NCBI RefSeq assembly: GCF_016592555.1
Contig: NZ_AP014546.1
Span: 1,994,501 to 2,058,500, forward strand
Length of the DNA stretch: 64,000 bases
Direction of reading: 5' to 3'
Origin: Neptunomonas japonica JAMM 1380
GTDB lineage: Bacteria > Pseudomonadota > Gammaproteobacteria > Pseudomonadales > Balneatricaceae
The translations under genes were made by a program, and so were the position numbers. Below the pieces are notes generated by a model. It saw nothing but the letters and a program-made list of their open reading frames with translations, did not search any database and was not told the origin of the DNA. Position 1 is the first letter of the stretch. The number at the start of each line of letters is the position of its first letter. Below are positions 16,363 through 26,662 of this stretch, piece by piece.

Positions 16363-18192
16363 ATGAAAAAACTTTCCAACACCGTTTTAGCAACGGCGTG
16401 CTGTTATTCCTCTTTGGTTGCAGCCCAAACAACCAATCTTAATGAAATATTAGTAACAGCTTCTCGTACTGCTCAGTCTGTTGATGAAACGCTGGCTTCA
16501 GTTACCTTAATAACACGTAAAGATATTGAGCGTTCACAAGCAATTACAGTGGCTGATATTTTACAAAAAACTCCCGGTGTAATGATTACCAACAGAGGTG
16601 GTATTGGTAAATCCAGTAGTATTTTCCTACGCGGCACATCGTCTAAAAATTCATTGATTGTGATTGATGGTATCCGTGTTGGTTCAGCTACGCTAGGGCA
16701 AGTAAGTGTTGAGGAACTTAATCTTAGTCAGATTGAACGTATTGAGATTGTTCGTGGACCACGTTCATCTTTGTATGGTTCGGATGCTGCCGGTGGCGTT
16801 ATCCAAATTTTCACACGCCGTGGTGCGGGTAGGCTGACGCCTTCTTTTACCATTTCAGCAGGCTCAGATGGTACATCTTTAGCTGAAGTTGGTTTGCAGG
16901 GTGGTGATCAAAACCGTTGGTTTAATGTAACTGCATCAGGCATTACGACGGATGGGTTTGATGCAAAAACGACGGGAAATATCGACGATGATGGTTATCA
17001 CAATCAAGGCTTACATTTACGACTGGGGCAGCGTTTTGATGGAGGCCATGAGCTTGAAGGCTTTTTTTCTATCACTGATTCTGAAAGTGAATATGATGAC
17101 TTTAGTTCGGATCGAAGCGATACGCTAACTAAAGTCATGGGTGCAAGTGGCACTTTTGCTGTATCTGATATGTGGCTTGTTAATGTGTCTGCAGGTCGAA
17201 GCTGGAACAAGACAAAAGCATTTTCTGGTAGCGCATTTAAAAGCCGTCATGAGACAGTACGTGACTCTTTTACTATTCAAAACGATCTGTTAATAAGTGA
17301 TGATAATCAGCTTATTTTTGGTTTGGACTACATAAACGATCAAATAGACACAAACAATGCTTATGTTGTGACTGATCGCAACAACTGGGCAGGTTTTGCT
17401 CAATACCAGCTAACATTAGGCAAATCTGATCTGCAGTTCAGTGCTCGTGTTGATGATAACGAGCAATTTGGTTCCTACACAACAGGCGGTATTGCTTGGG
17501 GAATTCCATTAAATAATAACCTCAAGCTGGTTACTTCTTATGGAACCGCTTTTAAAGCACCTTCGTTTAACGATTTGTACTATCCTTCAGATGCCTACGG
17601 GGGCGGTAATGCTGATCTTGTACCAGAAGAATCAGACACCTTTGAGTTGAGCTTGAGAGGGAAGTATCAGGACGTTAATTGGCAAGCCTCACTTTATCAA
17701 ACAACCTTTAAAGACATGATTGCGTGGGCGCCTTCGCCAACGGTTCTATATCCCTACAGATGGTTACCTAGCAATATCAACTCAGCACGCATCCGTGGAT
17801 TAGAGCTAAGTGCTGATTATCAATGGCAGCAATGGTTGCTGAGCGGTAATCTTTCATTTCTTGATCCTGAAGTCCGTTCAGGTGCTAATAAGGGTAACCG
17901 TTTAGCACGTCGAGCTGACAGAATTCTCAATCTTAATCTTGATCGTAATTTTGGTGCACTGACTTTAGGTGCAACATTACATGCTGAAGGTCGTCGTTAT
18001 ACCAGCGATAGTAATACAAGCTCTTTAGAAGGCTTTGGTACTGTCGATCTGCGTGCAACGTATCAGTTAGCACCGGCATGGCAAGTACGCGCCAAGCTAA
18101 GCAACTTACTAGATAAGCAGTATCAAACCATTAGTGGTTATAACCAGGCGGGTTCAACTGCCTTGTTTACACTGGCTTATCAACCTCAATAA
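16363..18192 (+). CDS. btuB: TonB-dependent vitamin B12 receptor BtuB
   Basis: This 609-residue outer-membrane receptor has a signal peptide ending near SLVAAQ, a TonB-box-like segment (NEILVTASR), a plug domain (DILQKTPGVMITNRGGIG and RIEIVRGPRSSLYGSDAAGG) and a 22-strand barrel ending in ALFTLAYQPQ. It takes up cobalamin with energy from TonB. The riboswitch directly upstream and the cobalamin genes downstream make the ligand assignment firm. The usual C-terminal aromatic is not the very last residue. It is followed after 72 bases by a membrane-protein gene. Confidence 0.93.
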   Translation: MKKLSNTVLATACCYSSLVAAQTTNLNEILVTASRTAQSVDETLASVTLITRKDIERSQAITVADILQKTPGVMITNRGGIGKSSSIFLRGTSSKNSLIVIDGIRVGSATLGQVSVEELNLSQIERIEIVRGPRSSLYGSDAAGGVIQIFTRRGAGRLTPSFTISAGSDGTSLAEVGLQGGDQNRWFNVTASGITTDGFDAKTTGNIDDDGYHNQGLHLRLGQRFDGGHELEGFFSITDSESEYDDFSSDRSDTLTKVMGASGTFAVSDMWLVNVSAGRSWNKTKAFSGSAFKSRHETVRDSFTIQNDLLISDDNQLIFGLDYINDQIDTNNAYVVTDRNNWAGFAQYQLTLGKSDLQFSARVDDNEQFGSYTTGGIAWGIPLNNNLKLVTSYGTAFKAPSFNDLYYPSDAYGGGNADLVPEESDTFELSLRGKYQDVNWQASLYQTTFKDMIAWAPSPTVLYPYRWLPSNINSARIRGLELSADYQWQQWLLSGNLSFLDPEVRSGANKGNRLARRADRILNLNLDRNFGALTLGATLHAEGRRYTSDSNTSSLEGFGTVDLRATYQLAPAWQVRAKLSNLLDKQYQTISGYNQAGSTALFTLAYQPQ

Positions 18193-18264
18193 TTCGTGTT
18201 AATAAATGTATTTAATTACATTAACTTAACAGCATTAGTTCAACTTACTTAAGAGATATCTGTC

Positions 18265-18843
18265 ATGATGAATATTCAACCACGATCACAATTGATGATC
18301 GGTGCATTTTTGATTTTGCTGATGGCAGTGACACGTGGCCATCATTTCGCATCCATCGATCATTTGCCGAGTGCCTCTTGGGCTGTTTTTTTTCTGGCAG
18401 GTATCTTCCTTAAGCCGTTATGGTCTTTTCCGTTGCTGATTTTGGAGGCTTTTCTTCTTGATTTTGCAGCAATCACTTTTGGTGGCGTTAGTTCATTTTG
18501 CGTAACACCCACTTATATCATGTTGGTTCCTGCTTATGCTTCTATGTGGTGGGCAGGGCGCTGGTATGCCAAACGCCACCAAGAAACATGGGGTAGTTTG
18601 TTAACGATGTTTAGTAGCTTAATACTCGGAACCGCTGTTTGTCAGATTATCTCCAGTGGCAGCTTCTATTTTTACTCTGGTCGCTATACAGACCCAACTA
18701 TGGCTGAAATGCTAAATCGTTTGGTTAAGTACTCGCCTTCGCAGTTTGAAGCCGTATTTTTCTATGTCGGTTGTGCAATTGCTACTTACTTGTTTCTGGG
18801 TTGGTTTAACCGAACTCGTCACTCTGGAGCTGAAACTTTATGA
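18265..18843 (+). CDS. Multi-pass membrane protein in the cobalamin operon, possible corrinoid-pathway transporter
   Basis: This 192-residue protein has five or six predicted membrane helices (about 9-27, 36-52, 54-72, 80-98, 108-132 and 158-178) and several aromatic and glycine residues near helix ends (CVTPTYIMLVPAYASMWWAG). I do not recognise a named family. It is embedded between btuB and the cobO-type gene and overlaps the latter by ATGA, so it belongs to the riboswitch operon. Its size and hydrophobicity resemble S components of vitamin transporters, such as the predicted CblT/CbrT types. A role in importing a cobalamin precursor such as dimethylbenzimidazole or its riboside is inference. 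Confidence 0.65.
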   Translation: MMNIQPRSQLMIGAFLILLMAVTRGHHFASIDHLPSASWAVFFLAGIFLKPLWSFPLLILEAFLLDFAAITFGGVSSFCVTPTYIMLVPAYASMWWAGRWYAKRHQETWGSLLTMFSSLILGTAVCQIISSGSFYFYSGRYTDPTMAEMLNRLVKYSPSQFEAVFFYVGCAIATYLFLGWFNRTRHSGAETL

Positions 18844-19481
18844 GTGATAAACACTTGTCTGATTCATCTGAGTTAACGGAAGAACAGCAGCGAGAAGAAC
18901 GTTACCTCGCTCGTATGAAACGTAAAAAAGAGATAATAGATCAGTCTATTGCGCGTGCTGATCAAGATCGCGGCGTATGCCTTGTTCATACCGGTAATGG
19001 TAAAGGCAAGAGCAGTTCGGCCTTTGGCATGGTTGCACGTGCGTTGGGCCACGATATGCAGGTTGGCGTTGTGCAATTTATTAAAGGTGCTTTCAGTACC
19101 GGCGAAGAAGCGTTTTTTAGGCGCTTCCCTGAAGTGCAGTATTACGTGATGGGTGAAGGATTCACGTGGGAAACACAAGATAAAGAGCGTGATATTGCAG
19201 CCGCAACTAAAGCATGGAAGCAATCTGAGAAACTTCTCAATGATGAAAATATTACCTTAGTTGTCTTGGATGAACTAAACATTGCGCTTAAATATAAATA
19301 TGTTGATTTACAACAGGTCATTAAGGCAGTTGAGAGTCGCCCTGTGAATCAACATGTGGTTATTACTGGCCGTGGTGCGCCGCAAGCGTTAATAGATATT
19401 GCTGATACCGTAACTGAGATGCAGGTTGTAAAGCATGCTTATCAGGCGGGCATTAAGGCGCAAAAAGGGGTTGAGCTGTGA
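18840..19481 (+). CDS. cobO: Cob(I)alamin/cobyrinate adenosyltransferase, CobO/BtuR type
   Basis: This 213-residue protein has an N-terminal charged extension, a P-loop HTGNGKGKSSSAFG (about 50-63) and the family signatures VGVVQFIKGAF, LVVLDELNIALKY and VITGRGAPQALID. It transfers the adenosyl group from ATP to cob(I)alamin or earlier corrinoids in the cytoplasm. The start ATG overlaps the previous stop and the end overlaps the next GTG start, so it is tightly coupled in the operon. Confidence 0.94.
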   Translation: MSDKHLSDSSELTEEQQREERYLARMKRKKEIIDQSIARADQDRGVCLVHTGNGKGKSSSAFGMVARALGHDMQVGVVQFIKGAFSTGEEAFFRRFPEVQYYVMGEGFTWETQDKERDIAAATKAWKQSEKLLNDENITLVVLDELNIALKYKYVDLQQVIKAVESRPVNQHVVITGRGAPQALIDIADTVTEMQVVKHAYQAGIKAQKGVEL

Positions 19482-20842
19482 GCGATCAATTGCTTCAGTC
19501 GTCATCTTCTAACAATGCTATTTTATGTCCAGCGCTATTTATTTGTGCACCGGCATCTGGCCAAGGAAAAACCACAGTCACGGCGGCATTAGCGCGATTG
19601 CATCGTAACGCTGGGCGTAAAGTCGTGGTTTTTAAAACGGGGCCTGATTTTCTTGACCCTATGATTTTAGAAATTGCCTCAGGTGAACCCGTTAATGCAC
19701 TCGATTTATGGATGGTAGGTGAGAACCGAAGCCGTGCTTTATTGCATGATGCAGCAAAGCGTGCCGATTTAATATTAATTGAAGGCGTCATGGGCTTGTT
19801 TGATGGTAAGCCTTCAGGAGCAGACTTAGCTCGCTTGTTTGGTGTGCCTGTATTGGCTGTTATCGATGGTTCGGCAATGGCGCAAACCTTTGCCGCTATT
19901 GCTCACGGCTTAGCGACATTTCAAGATGATATGCCGTTTTCCGGTGTGTTAGCGAACCGTCTTGGTAGCGATCGTCACGCAGAGATTCTGCGTGACAGCT
20001 TACCTGAGTCTATTCGCTGGTATGGTGGCATTAAGCGCTCGAAAGATGTTGAACTTCCGAGTAGACACTTAGGCTTACTGCAAAGTAATGAAATTAGTGA
20101 TCTTGATAAGCGCCTAAATACAGCGGCACAAATGATCTCAACAACAGGGGCAAGTGAGTTGCCACCTGCGATATGCTTTGAAGCAAACCCACTGCCGACA
20201 GACACCACTAAAAATAGTGATGATTTGCCAAGGCAGTTAAGTCCTGCTTTGGCTGGTGTTCGTATTGGTATCGCAAAAGATGAAGCATTTTCGTTTATCT
20301 ACCCAGCAAATATCACATTGTTAAGGCAGTTGGGTGCACAAGTGGTGTTCTTTTCACCATTGGAGGATCAGGCTTTACCCGATGTAGATAGTGTTTACCT
20401 ACCCGGGGGCTACCCCGAGTTATTTACACAAAAACTTGCTGCTAATGATGCAATGAAACAAGCCATTAAAGCACATGTAGCTGCAAATAAACCTCTTATT
20501 GCTGAGTGTGGTGGCATGATCTATCTTGCACAGTCTCTCACTGACCTTAACGGCAATGTTGAACCCATGCTGGGTCTTCTTAAAGGAAAGGTAACAATGC
20601 AGCCACGCTTAACCGCTCTGGCTATGCAAAGCGTTGCACTGCCAGAAGGTACACTGCGCGGGCATACTTACCACCATTCATCTTTTGAAACAGACGAAAT
20701 AGCAGATTACCAAGGCTTGTGTCCTAATTACGCTCGTACTTCTGAAGCCGTGTATAGAAAAGGAAATCTATACGCTAGTTACATTCATCACTATTTCCCG
20801 TCAGCAGTGGATGCTTGTATTGCTCTTTTTAAGCCTGAATGA
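19478..20842 (+). CDS. cbiA: Cobyrinic acid a,c-diamide synthase
   Basis: This 454-residue ATP-dependent amidase has an N-terminal P-loop domain (APASGQGKTT, 24-33; GPDFLDP; LILIEGVMGLFDG) and a C-terminal class I glutamine amidotransferase domain (YLPGGYPELF; AECGGMIYL with nucleophile C344; YHHSSFE; ASYIHHYF). It amidates the a and c side chains of (hydrogeno)cobyrinic acid using glutamine. It could equally be called cobB in the aerobic scheme. A GTG start overlaps the previous TGA, and its own stop overlaps the next ATG. Confidence 0.93.
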   Translation: MSDQLLQSSSSNNAILCPALFICAPASGQGKTTVTAALARLHRNAGRKVVVFKTGPDFLDPMILEIASGEPVNALDLWMVGENRSRALLHDAAKRADLILIEGVMGLFDGKPSGADLARLFGVPVLAVIDGSAMAQTFAAIAHGLATFQDDMPFSGVLANRLGSDRHAEILRDSLPESIRWYGGIKRSKDVELPSRHLGLLQSNEISDLDKRLNTAAQMISTTGASELPPAICFEANPLPTDTTKNSDDLPRQLSPALAGVRIGIAKDEAFSFIYPANITLLRQLGAQVVFFSPLEDQALPDVDSVYLPGGYPELFTQKLAANDAMKQAIKAHVAANKPLIAECGGMIYLAQSLTDLNGNVEPMLGLLKGKVTMQPRLTALAMQSVALPEGTLRGHTYHHSSFETDEIADYQGLCPNYARTSEAVYRKGNLYASYIHHYFPSAVDACIALFKPE

Positions 20843-21879
20843 TCAGCACCTCCATCTTACTCAGTGTGTTAATCGATTGGTTGGTAGGGGAGCCTAAACG
20901 CTGGCATCTGCTCGTGGGTTTTGGTTGGGTCGCGCAAAAAGTGGAAAGCGTACTTAACTTACAAAAAGTTAACTCACAAAAGCTTCGCTCGTTTGCAGTA
21001 AACTCAAATGAGCTTTTAGAAGAGCCTTCAACTGAGCTGTTAGTAGATGCACCGGTAGCGAGATCATCTGCAATAAAGCTTAGATTATTAGGCGCGTTAG
21101 CTGTTGCTCTTGTGTGTTTGCCTCTTCCGCTTATTTTGTATTTTTGCTTATCTAGTGAGAGGGGGGCATTCGGCATATACACTCTGTTAAACGTGCTCCT
21201 TTTATATCTTTCAATAGGGCATCGTAGTTTATGGGATCACATTCAACCCATTGCAGACGCTCTATTTCGTCAAGACGATGCCAGTGCCCGCCACCACACA
21301 GCAATGATAGTGAGCCGTGACCCTGAAGCACTTAATATTGAAGTGTCTGCAATTGAATCAGTTCTGGAAAATGGCAGCGATGCAGTTTTTGGTGCCATTT
21401 TTTGGTTTGTAATTGCCGGTGGTTCAGGTGCTATATTTTATCGCTTAGTGAACACCTTGGATGCAATGTGGGGCTATCGTACGGAACAGTATTGCCATTT
21501 TGGCTATGCTGCTGCAAAGATAGATGATCTGCTTAATTATATACCTGCACGCTGTACGGCGTTGAGTTATGCGCTTTTATCTAACACTAAGAATGCGCTG
21601 ATGTGCTGGAGTAACCAGGCCGCCGCGCATGCTAGTCCTAATGGCGGACCAGTCATTGCAGCTGGGGCCGGTGGCTTAGGAGTATTGCTGGGCGGTCCTA
21701 CACGTTACCACGGTGTTTGGCATGATAAACCATTGCTGGGTACTGGGGCAGTTCCCAAAGCAATAGATATCCAACGTGCTATGCGATTAGTTTCACATAG
21801 CTTAATACTGTGGATTTGTTTGATTGGTAGTGCCGAGTTTTTATGGTTTGTCTTCATTAATATTGGGGGCAATTTATGA
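20839..21879 (+). CDS. cbiB: Adenosylcobinamide-phosphate synthase CbiB (CobD)
   Basis: This 346-residue integral membrane protein attaches the aminopropanol-phosphate arm to adenosylcobyric acid. It shows DWLVGEPKRWHLLVGFG at the N-terminus, the conserved ARHHTAMIVSRDP and AIESVLENGSDAVFGAIFWF blocks, and the C-terminal SPNGGPVIAAGAG segment. A hydrophilic insertion between about residues 37 and 75 (rich in Ser, Asn, Leu and Glu) is longer than I expect for the family. It overlaps both neighbours by four bases. Confidence 0.92.
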   Translation: MISTSILLSVLIDWLVGEPKRWHLLVGFGWVAQKVESVLNLQKVNSQKLRSFAVNSNELLEEPSTELLVDAPVARSSAIKLRLLGALAVALVCLPLPLILYFCLSSERGAFGIYTLLNVLLLYLSIGHRSLWDHIQPIADALFRQDDASARHHTAMIVSRDPEALNIEVSAIESVLENGSDAVFGAIFWFVIAGGSGAIFYRLVNTLDAMWGYRTEQYCHFGYAAAKIDDLLNYIPARCTALSYALLSNTKNALMCWSNQAAAHASPNGGPVIAAGAGGLGVLLGGPTRYHGVWHDKPLLGTGAVPKAIDIQRAMRLVSHSLILWICLIGSAEFLWFVFINIGGNL

Positions 21880-22898
21880 GTGCAATTACTAGTAAGCCAT
21901 TTCATGGCGGACGTTTACACCATGCTGCCCAGCAGTTCGGTATTCCTATTGAGAGCTGGATTGATCTTTCTACTGGTATTAACCCACACAGCTATCCGCT
22001 ACCAACAGTCCCTCAAGAGGTGTGGCAAAAATTGCCCGATGCAGATGATAATCTTTTGAGCATAGCAGCTACCTATTATAGATCAGCACACCTGCTTGCT
22101 GTCGCTGGCAGCCAGGTTGCGATTGAGGCTCTGCCAAAGTTGAGGTCTCACTCACGTGTGGGAATCTTGTCACCTGCGTATGCTGAATATGCTTACCAAT
22201 GGAAACGCCAAGGGCATGATGTTCAAGAGCTTAGTATTGAAGAGCTGGATGCTCAGATTGCTAACTTGGATGTAGTGGTTGTCATTCGACCGAATAATCC
22301 AACTGCAGAGTTATTATCGCAAGCTCAGCTAAAACACTGGTTAGACATACTTCAGCAAATAAACGGTTGGTTGGTTATCGATGAAGCATTCATTGATGCG
22401 ATGCCTAACAGTGATAAGTTATCAATGATTACTCAAGACCCCGCATCTGGGTTGGTTGTATTGCGCTCAGTTGGTAAATTTTTTGGCTTAGCCGGTATTC
22501 GATTGGGGTTTGTTTGGGCTGAGCCTGCTTTGTTATCTCGGTTAGCACAGCAGCTAACAACTTGGTCTGTATCTAGTGTGGCTCGTTGGGCGGGAGCCGT
22601 TTCGTTGCAAGATGATAATTGGCAGTTATTGATGCGACAGCGTTTAGTACAAGACAGCCAACAACTCTGTGCGATGTTAGCTAAGTATGACTTTGAATTT
22701 GTATCAACACCTCTCTTTTGTACAGTACAGCTGCCTATTGTTCACAGGAAAACTGGTTTTAGTGTTTATCAGTACTTCGCGGAGCGCGGCATTCTTATTC
22801 GTAATTTTGAACATTTACAGGCATTTCGTTTAGGTCTCCCTAAAGATGCTATGGCATGGCGACTGCTTGAAAAGGCGCTAAGTGAGTTAAAGACATGA
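21876..22898 (+). CDS. cobD: L-threonine-O-3-phosphate decarboxylase CobD/CobC (PLP-dependent)
   Basis: This 340-residue class I/II aminotransferase-fold protein has [15 protein letters not shown] at the start, [42 protein letters not shown] and the PLP lysine region [17 protein letters not shown]. These are hallmarks of the enzyme that makes (R)-1-amino-2-propanol phosphate for the nucleotide loop. It lies between cbiB, whose substrate it makes, and cobQ, overlapping each. In the Pseudomonas scheme the same function is called CobC. Confidence 0.92.
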   Translation: MSAITSKPFHGGRLHHAAQQFGIPIESWIDLSTGINPHSYPLPTVPQEVWQKLPDADDNLLSIAATYYRSAHLLAVAGSQVAIEALPKLRSHSRVGILSPAYAEYAYQWKRQGHDVQELSIEELDAQIANLDVVVVIRPNNPTAELLSQAQLKHWLDILQQINGWLVIDEAFIDAMPNSDKLSMITQDPASGLVVLRSVGKFFGLAGIRLGFVWAEPALLSRLAQQLTTWSVSSVARWAGAVSLQDDNWQLLMRQRLVQDSQQLCAMLAKYDFEFVSTPLFCTVQLPIVHRKTGFSVYQYFAERGILIRNFEHLQAFRLGLPKDAMAWRLLEKALSELKT

Positions 22899-24388
22899 AA
22901 AGCATGGGCACATTGATGGTACAGGGGACAACCTCTGATGCCGGTAAAAGTACATTGGTGGCAGGGCTATGTCGTGTGCTGTGGCGAAAGGGCTTATCGG
23001 TAGTGCCTTTTAAACCTCAGAACATGGCGCTAAATAGTGCAGTAACGGCTGATGGCGGAGAGATTGGCCGTGCTCAGGCTGTGCAGGCATATGCTTGTGG
23101 TTTAGCGCCGCACATTGATATGAATCCTGTTTTGTTAAAGCCTAACAGCGATACCGGCGCACAGGTGATTATTCATGGCAAACCTCTGAGTAACATGGAG
23201 GCAACGGTTTACCATGACTATAAGCAAGTGGCTTGGAATGCTGTTGAGTTATCGCATCAGCGCCTACGTGCTGTATACGACTATGTCATCGTGGAAGGTG
23301 CTGGTTCTCCTGCTGAAATTAACTTGCGTGAGAATGATATCGCTAATATGGGCTTTGCTGAACGTGAGGATTGCCCAGTCATTATTATTGCTGATATCGA
23401 CAAGGGCGGTGTATTCGCGCATCTTGTCGGCACCTTGGCGCTATTATCAGAATCGGAACAAGCCCGGGTAAAAGGTTTTGTCATTAACCGCTTTCGAGGT
23501 GATATTGCACTATTGCAGTCTGGGCTTGATTGGCTAGAAGAATACACGGGCAAGCCTGTGCTGGGTGTCCTTCCTTATTTACATGGATTCCACCTTGAAG
23601 CAGAAGATGCTGTTGAACTGCAGCAGCCCGAATATGCAGAGCAAGCATTACATGTAGTTGTTCCCGTGCTACCTCATATCAGTAACCATACTGACTTCGA
23701 CCCTTTGCGTTTACACCCTTCAGTTAAGCTTACTTACGTTGGGCCTGACCAGCCAATACCAGCAGCTGATCTGATCATTTTACCCGGCTCAAAATCAGTG
23801 CGAAGTGATTTGGAGTGGTTGCGAAAACAAGACTGGGATACACAAATAAGTAAACACCTTCGCTATGGCGGTAAAGTATTAGGAGTATGCGGAGGTTTTC
23901 AAATGCTGGGTCATACTATCGATGACCCTCATGCTATCGAAAGTGAGGCGGGTTGCTCACAAGGCTTAGCTTTGCTTGCAATGGATACATGCCTTAAGCC
24001 TGAAAAGCACTTATCTAATCAAACCGGTTCTTTTTGTCTTGGTGCTCAAGAGGCGGTTGCCGTTACGGGTTATGAGATTCACTGTGGTATTTCAACCGGC
24101 GAAGCACTATCTACGCCACTGATACGTTTCTTAGATGATACGCCAGAAGGCGCTATTTCTAGTGATGGTCGTATTGTTGGAACTTACCTGCATGGTCTAT
24201 TTGAATCCTCAGCGGTAGTGAATCAGGTGTTGCAATGGGCAGGCCTTAAAACGATTGCCTCTTTTGACTATAACAAACGTAAAGACCTTGATCTTGATCG
24301 GTTAGCTGACTCTATTGAAGAGCATCTTGATATGGAGGCTATTCATCATTTATTACAAGCCTCTTTTGTTCGGGAGAGTGATCAGTGA
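22895..24388 (+). CDS. cobQ: Cobyric acid synthase CobQ/CbiP
   Basis: This 497-residue amidotransferase adds four amide groups to adenosylcobyrinic a,c-diamide. The N-terminal synthetase domain shows [19 protein letters not shown] and [14 protein letters not shown]. The C-terminal glutaminase domain has [23 protein letters not shown] (nucleophile C332) and GTYLHGLFE. It starts inside the previous stop codon (ATGA) and its own TGA overlaps the GTG of cobU. Confidence 0.95.
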   Translation: MKSMGTLMVQGTTSDAGKSTLVAGLCRVLWRKGLSVVPFKPQNMALNSAVTADGGEIGRAQAVQAYACGLAPHIDMNPVLLKPNSDTGAQVIIHGKPLSNMEATVYHDYKQVAWNAVELSHQRLRAVYDYVIVEGAGSPAEINLRENDIANMGFAEREDCPVIIIADIDKGGVFAHLVGTLALLSESEQARVKGFVINRFRGDIALLQSGLDWLEEYTGKPVLGVLPYLHGFHLEAEDAVELQQPEYAEQALHVVVPVLPHISNHTDFDPLRLHPSVKLTYVGPDQPIPAADLIILPGSKSVRSDLEWLRKQDWDTQISKHLRYGGKVLGVCGGFQMLGHTIDDPHAIESEAGCSQGLALLAMDTCLKPEKHLSNQTGSFCLGAQEAVAVTGYEIHCGISTGEALSTPLIRFLDDTPEGAISSDGRIVGTYLHGLFESSAVVNQVLQWAGLKTIASFDYNKRKDLDLDRLADSIEEHLDMEAIHHLLQASFVRESDQ

Positions 24389-24918
24389 TTCATTTTATTA
24401 TTGGCGGTGCACGCTCAGGAAAAAGTAGCTATGCAGAAAACCTAGCAGGTAATAGCGGTGCAGAGGTGATCTATATAGCAACAGCACAAGCCTATGATGA
24501 TGAGATGCAAGAGCGTATACAGCAGCATAAACATCAGCGTCCGAGTCAGTGGGATACATTTGAAGAGCCCATAGAGATCGGTAATGTTATTAATGATAAA
24601 AGCTCTCCAACTAATTGTTTATTAATAGATTGTTTGACGCTATGGGTTACAAACTTGCTATGTGAGAATAAAAACATGGCCGATTATAAACAGCAGTTAG
24701 TTGATGCTTTAAGTAACGTAAAAGGTGATGTCATTTTAGTAAGTAACGAAACAGGGATGGGCGTTGTTCCTATGGGCGAGTTGACGCGTCGTTATTGTGA
24801 CGAGGCTGGTTGGCTACATCAGGAAATTGCAGCACTGGCCGACCAAGTCGTTTTAATGGTTGCGGGCATCCCTGTCGTTATTAAACATATATCTAGTCAC
24901 CATCAACACAAATCATAG
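24385..24918 (+). CDS. cobU: Bifunctional adenosylcobinamide kinase/guanylyltransferase CobU
   Basis: This 177-residue protein has the P-loop [14 protein letters not shown] at the N-terminus, [16 protein letters not shown], the GMP-accepting histidine region [19 protein letters not shown] and [11 protein letters not shown]. It phosphorylates adenosylcobinamide and transfers GMP to form adenosyl-GDP-cobinamide. It starts with GTG overlapping the cobQ stop. Length and motif order are normal. Confidence 0.94.
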   Translation: MIHFIIGGARSGKSSYAENLAGNSGAEVIYIATAQAYDDEMQERIQQHKHQRPSQWDTFEEPIEIGNVINDKSSPTNCLLIDCLTLWVTNLLCENKNMADYKQQLVDALSNVKGDVILVSNETGMGVVPMGELTRRYCDEAGWLHQEIAALADQVVLMVAGIPVVIKHISSHHQHKS

Positions 24919-24945
24919 AGCATTTAATCTAGAGGCAGACCCTAT

Positions 24946-26070
24946 ATGAATAGTGATTCTTCATCCATCGATTGGCTAAGCTCATCTATAAAACCACTAG
25001 ATACTATGACGATGTATGCCGCTGTAGAGCATCAAAAACAGCTCACTAAGCCTGCTGGATCTTTAGGTAAATTGGAGAATGTGGCTATTCGTTTAGCGGC
25101 TATGCAAGGCGTGTTATTTCCTACGGCTGATCATGTTTCTATTGCTATATTTGCGGCAGATCACGGTATTGCAGAAGAGGGGGTGTCTGTCTTTCCTCAG
25201 TCAGTCACTGCTGAAATGGTTAAGAACTTTTCTAATGGAGGTGCCGCTATTTGTGTAGCGGCGCGCTTTTTAAATGCGCCTATGACAGTGTACAACCTAG
25301 GCACGGTGTCACCCACTGACGGCTTGGCTAATGTTGTCAATTGTGCGATTGCTCCGCAAACTGCTAGTTTTTTGCACCATCCAGCTATGACTGCAGAGCA
25401 GCTTGCACAAGCGATAAATACTGGACGTCACGCCGTATTAACATCATCAGAGAAACAGCGAGAGCAAGGTCATAAACTTGATCTATTTATTGCTGGAGAA
25501 ATGGGTATTGCCAATACTACAGCGGCGACTGCTATCGCCGCGGTGCTACTTAATACCGCACCTGAAAAGCTAGCAGGACCAGGTACTGGATTAGATGCTA
25601 AAGGTGTTTCTCATAAGGCAGCGATTATCGCTCAGGCACTACAAACACATGAAAAGGCTCTTGCTAACAGTTCAATAGATCCGATAGCAGCATTGCAATT
25701 ATTAGGTGGTTTTGAAATTGCGGCGCTTACAGGAGCTTATCTTACTTGTGCGCAAGAAGGCGTGCCTGCTGTTGTTGATGGTTTCATTTGCACAGTCGCG
25801 GCCTTGGTCGCGTGTCGTATTAATTCTGAGGTGTCTGATTGGCTCATTTTTTCTCACTATTCAGCTGAACCTGCCTATGCTTTATTGCTAGAGGGCTTTG
25901 CGACTCAGGCGCCGTTACTAAATCTTGAATTGCGCTTAGGCGAAGGTAGCGGTGCTGCTATTACTGTTCCGCTTATTAGGCTTGCTTGTTCTTTGCACCA
26001 TGAAATGTCTACATTTGAAGAAGCAGCGGTGTCTTCTTCGACAGTAACAATAAACGAAGTAGCACACTAA
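24946..26070 (+). CDS. cobT: Nicotinate-nucleotide-dimethylbenzimidazole phosphoribosyltransferase CobT
   Basis: This 374-residue enzyme makes alpha-ribazole 5'-phosphate from dimethylbenzimidazole. Family blocks visible include LTKPAGSLGKLE, IFAADHGIAEEGVSVFP, GEMGIANTTAATAI, GPGTGLDAKGV, DGFICTVAALVA and RLGEGSGAA, the last holding the catalytic glutamate. The 27-base gap from cobU makes it the first non-overlapping gene since btuB. A serine-rich N-terminal extension and a short C-terminal tail (SSSTVTINEVAH) flank the core. Confidence 0.95.
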   Translation: MNSDSSSIDWLSSSIKPLDTMTMYAAVEHQKQLTKPAGSLGKLENVAIRLAAMQGVLFPTADHVSIAIFAADHGIAEEGVSVFPQSVTAEMVKNFSNGGAAICVAARFLNAPMTVYNLGTVSPTDGLANVVNCAIAPQTASFLHHPAMTAEQLAQAINTGRHAVLTSSEKQREQGHKLDLFIAGEMGIANTTAATAIAAVLLNTAPEKLAGPGTGLDAKGVSHKAAIIAQALQTHEKALANSSIDPIAALQLLGGFEIAALTGAYLTCAQEGVPAVVDGFICTVAALVACRINSEVSDWLIFSHYSAEPAYALLLEGFATQAPLLNLELRLGEGSGAAITVPLIRLACSLHHEMSTFEEAAVSSSTVTINEVAH

Positions 26071-26071
26071 A

Positions 26072-26662
26072 ATGAAGCAGTACTGTAATAGTAAGCAACC
26101 GTTAATTATCGACGCATTACGACATGGAGAGACAGTAAAAGGCCAATGCTATCTTGGGCGCACCGATGCAGAGCTAACGGATCATGGGTGGCAACAAATG
26201 CATACCACTGTGCAAAACATTAATGTGGATGATTATGATGCCATCATTACTTCTCCATTAGCGCGTTGCCAGGCGTTTGCCGAGCATTGGGTTGGATTAC
26301 AAGAATCAGGTACTGAATTACTAAGCATCGATCCATTAATTCAAGAATATGATTTTGGTCTATGGGACGGTATGACCGCAATAGATATCATGTTGCATTG
26401 GGCTGAGGAACTCGCTGATTTTTGGCGTGATCCTGATCAGTATCCTCCGCCTCAAGGGGAGCTAATAACTGAGTTTTTTGAACGCTTACAGTTTTTTTTG
26501 AATGCCAAGATAACCAGTGAACATAACAAGGTACTTTTAATTACTCATGGTGGCGTGATCAAAGCACTGACGTGTTTGAATGAGGGAAAATCAGCATCTA
26601 GGATGTTTAGTGTTGAGGCCAAGCACGGCGAGCTACACCAGCTTGTGTGGCAGCGTTCATGA
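26072..26662 (+). CDS. Alpha-ribazole phosphatase (histidine phosphatase family)
   Basis: This 196-residue protein of the phosphoglycerate mutase-like clan has the catalytic RHGET (residues 17-21), a second arginine in ITSPLARCQAFAE, EYDFGLWDG and the second histidine in LLITHGGVIKAL. In this setting it most likely removes the phosphate from alpha-ribazole phosphate or adenosylcobalamin phosphate (CobC of the Salmonella scheme). It begins two bases after cobT and its stop overlaps the preferred cobS start as ATGA. Confidence 0.88.
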   Translation: MKQYCNSKQPLIIDALRHGETVKGQCYLGRTDAELTDHGWQQMHTTVQNINVDDYDAIITSPLARCQAFAEHWVGLQESGTELLSIDPLIQEYDFGLWDGMTAIDIMLHWAEELADFWRDPDQYPPPQGELITEFFERLQFFLNAKITSEHNKVLLITHGGVIKALTCLNEGKSASRMFSVEAKHGELHQLVWQRS

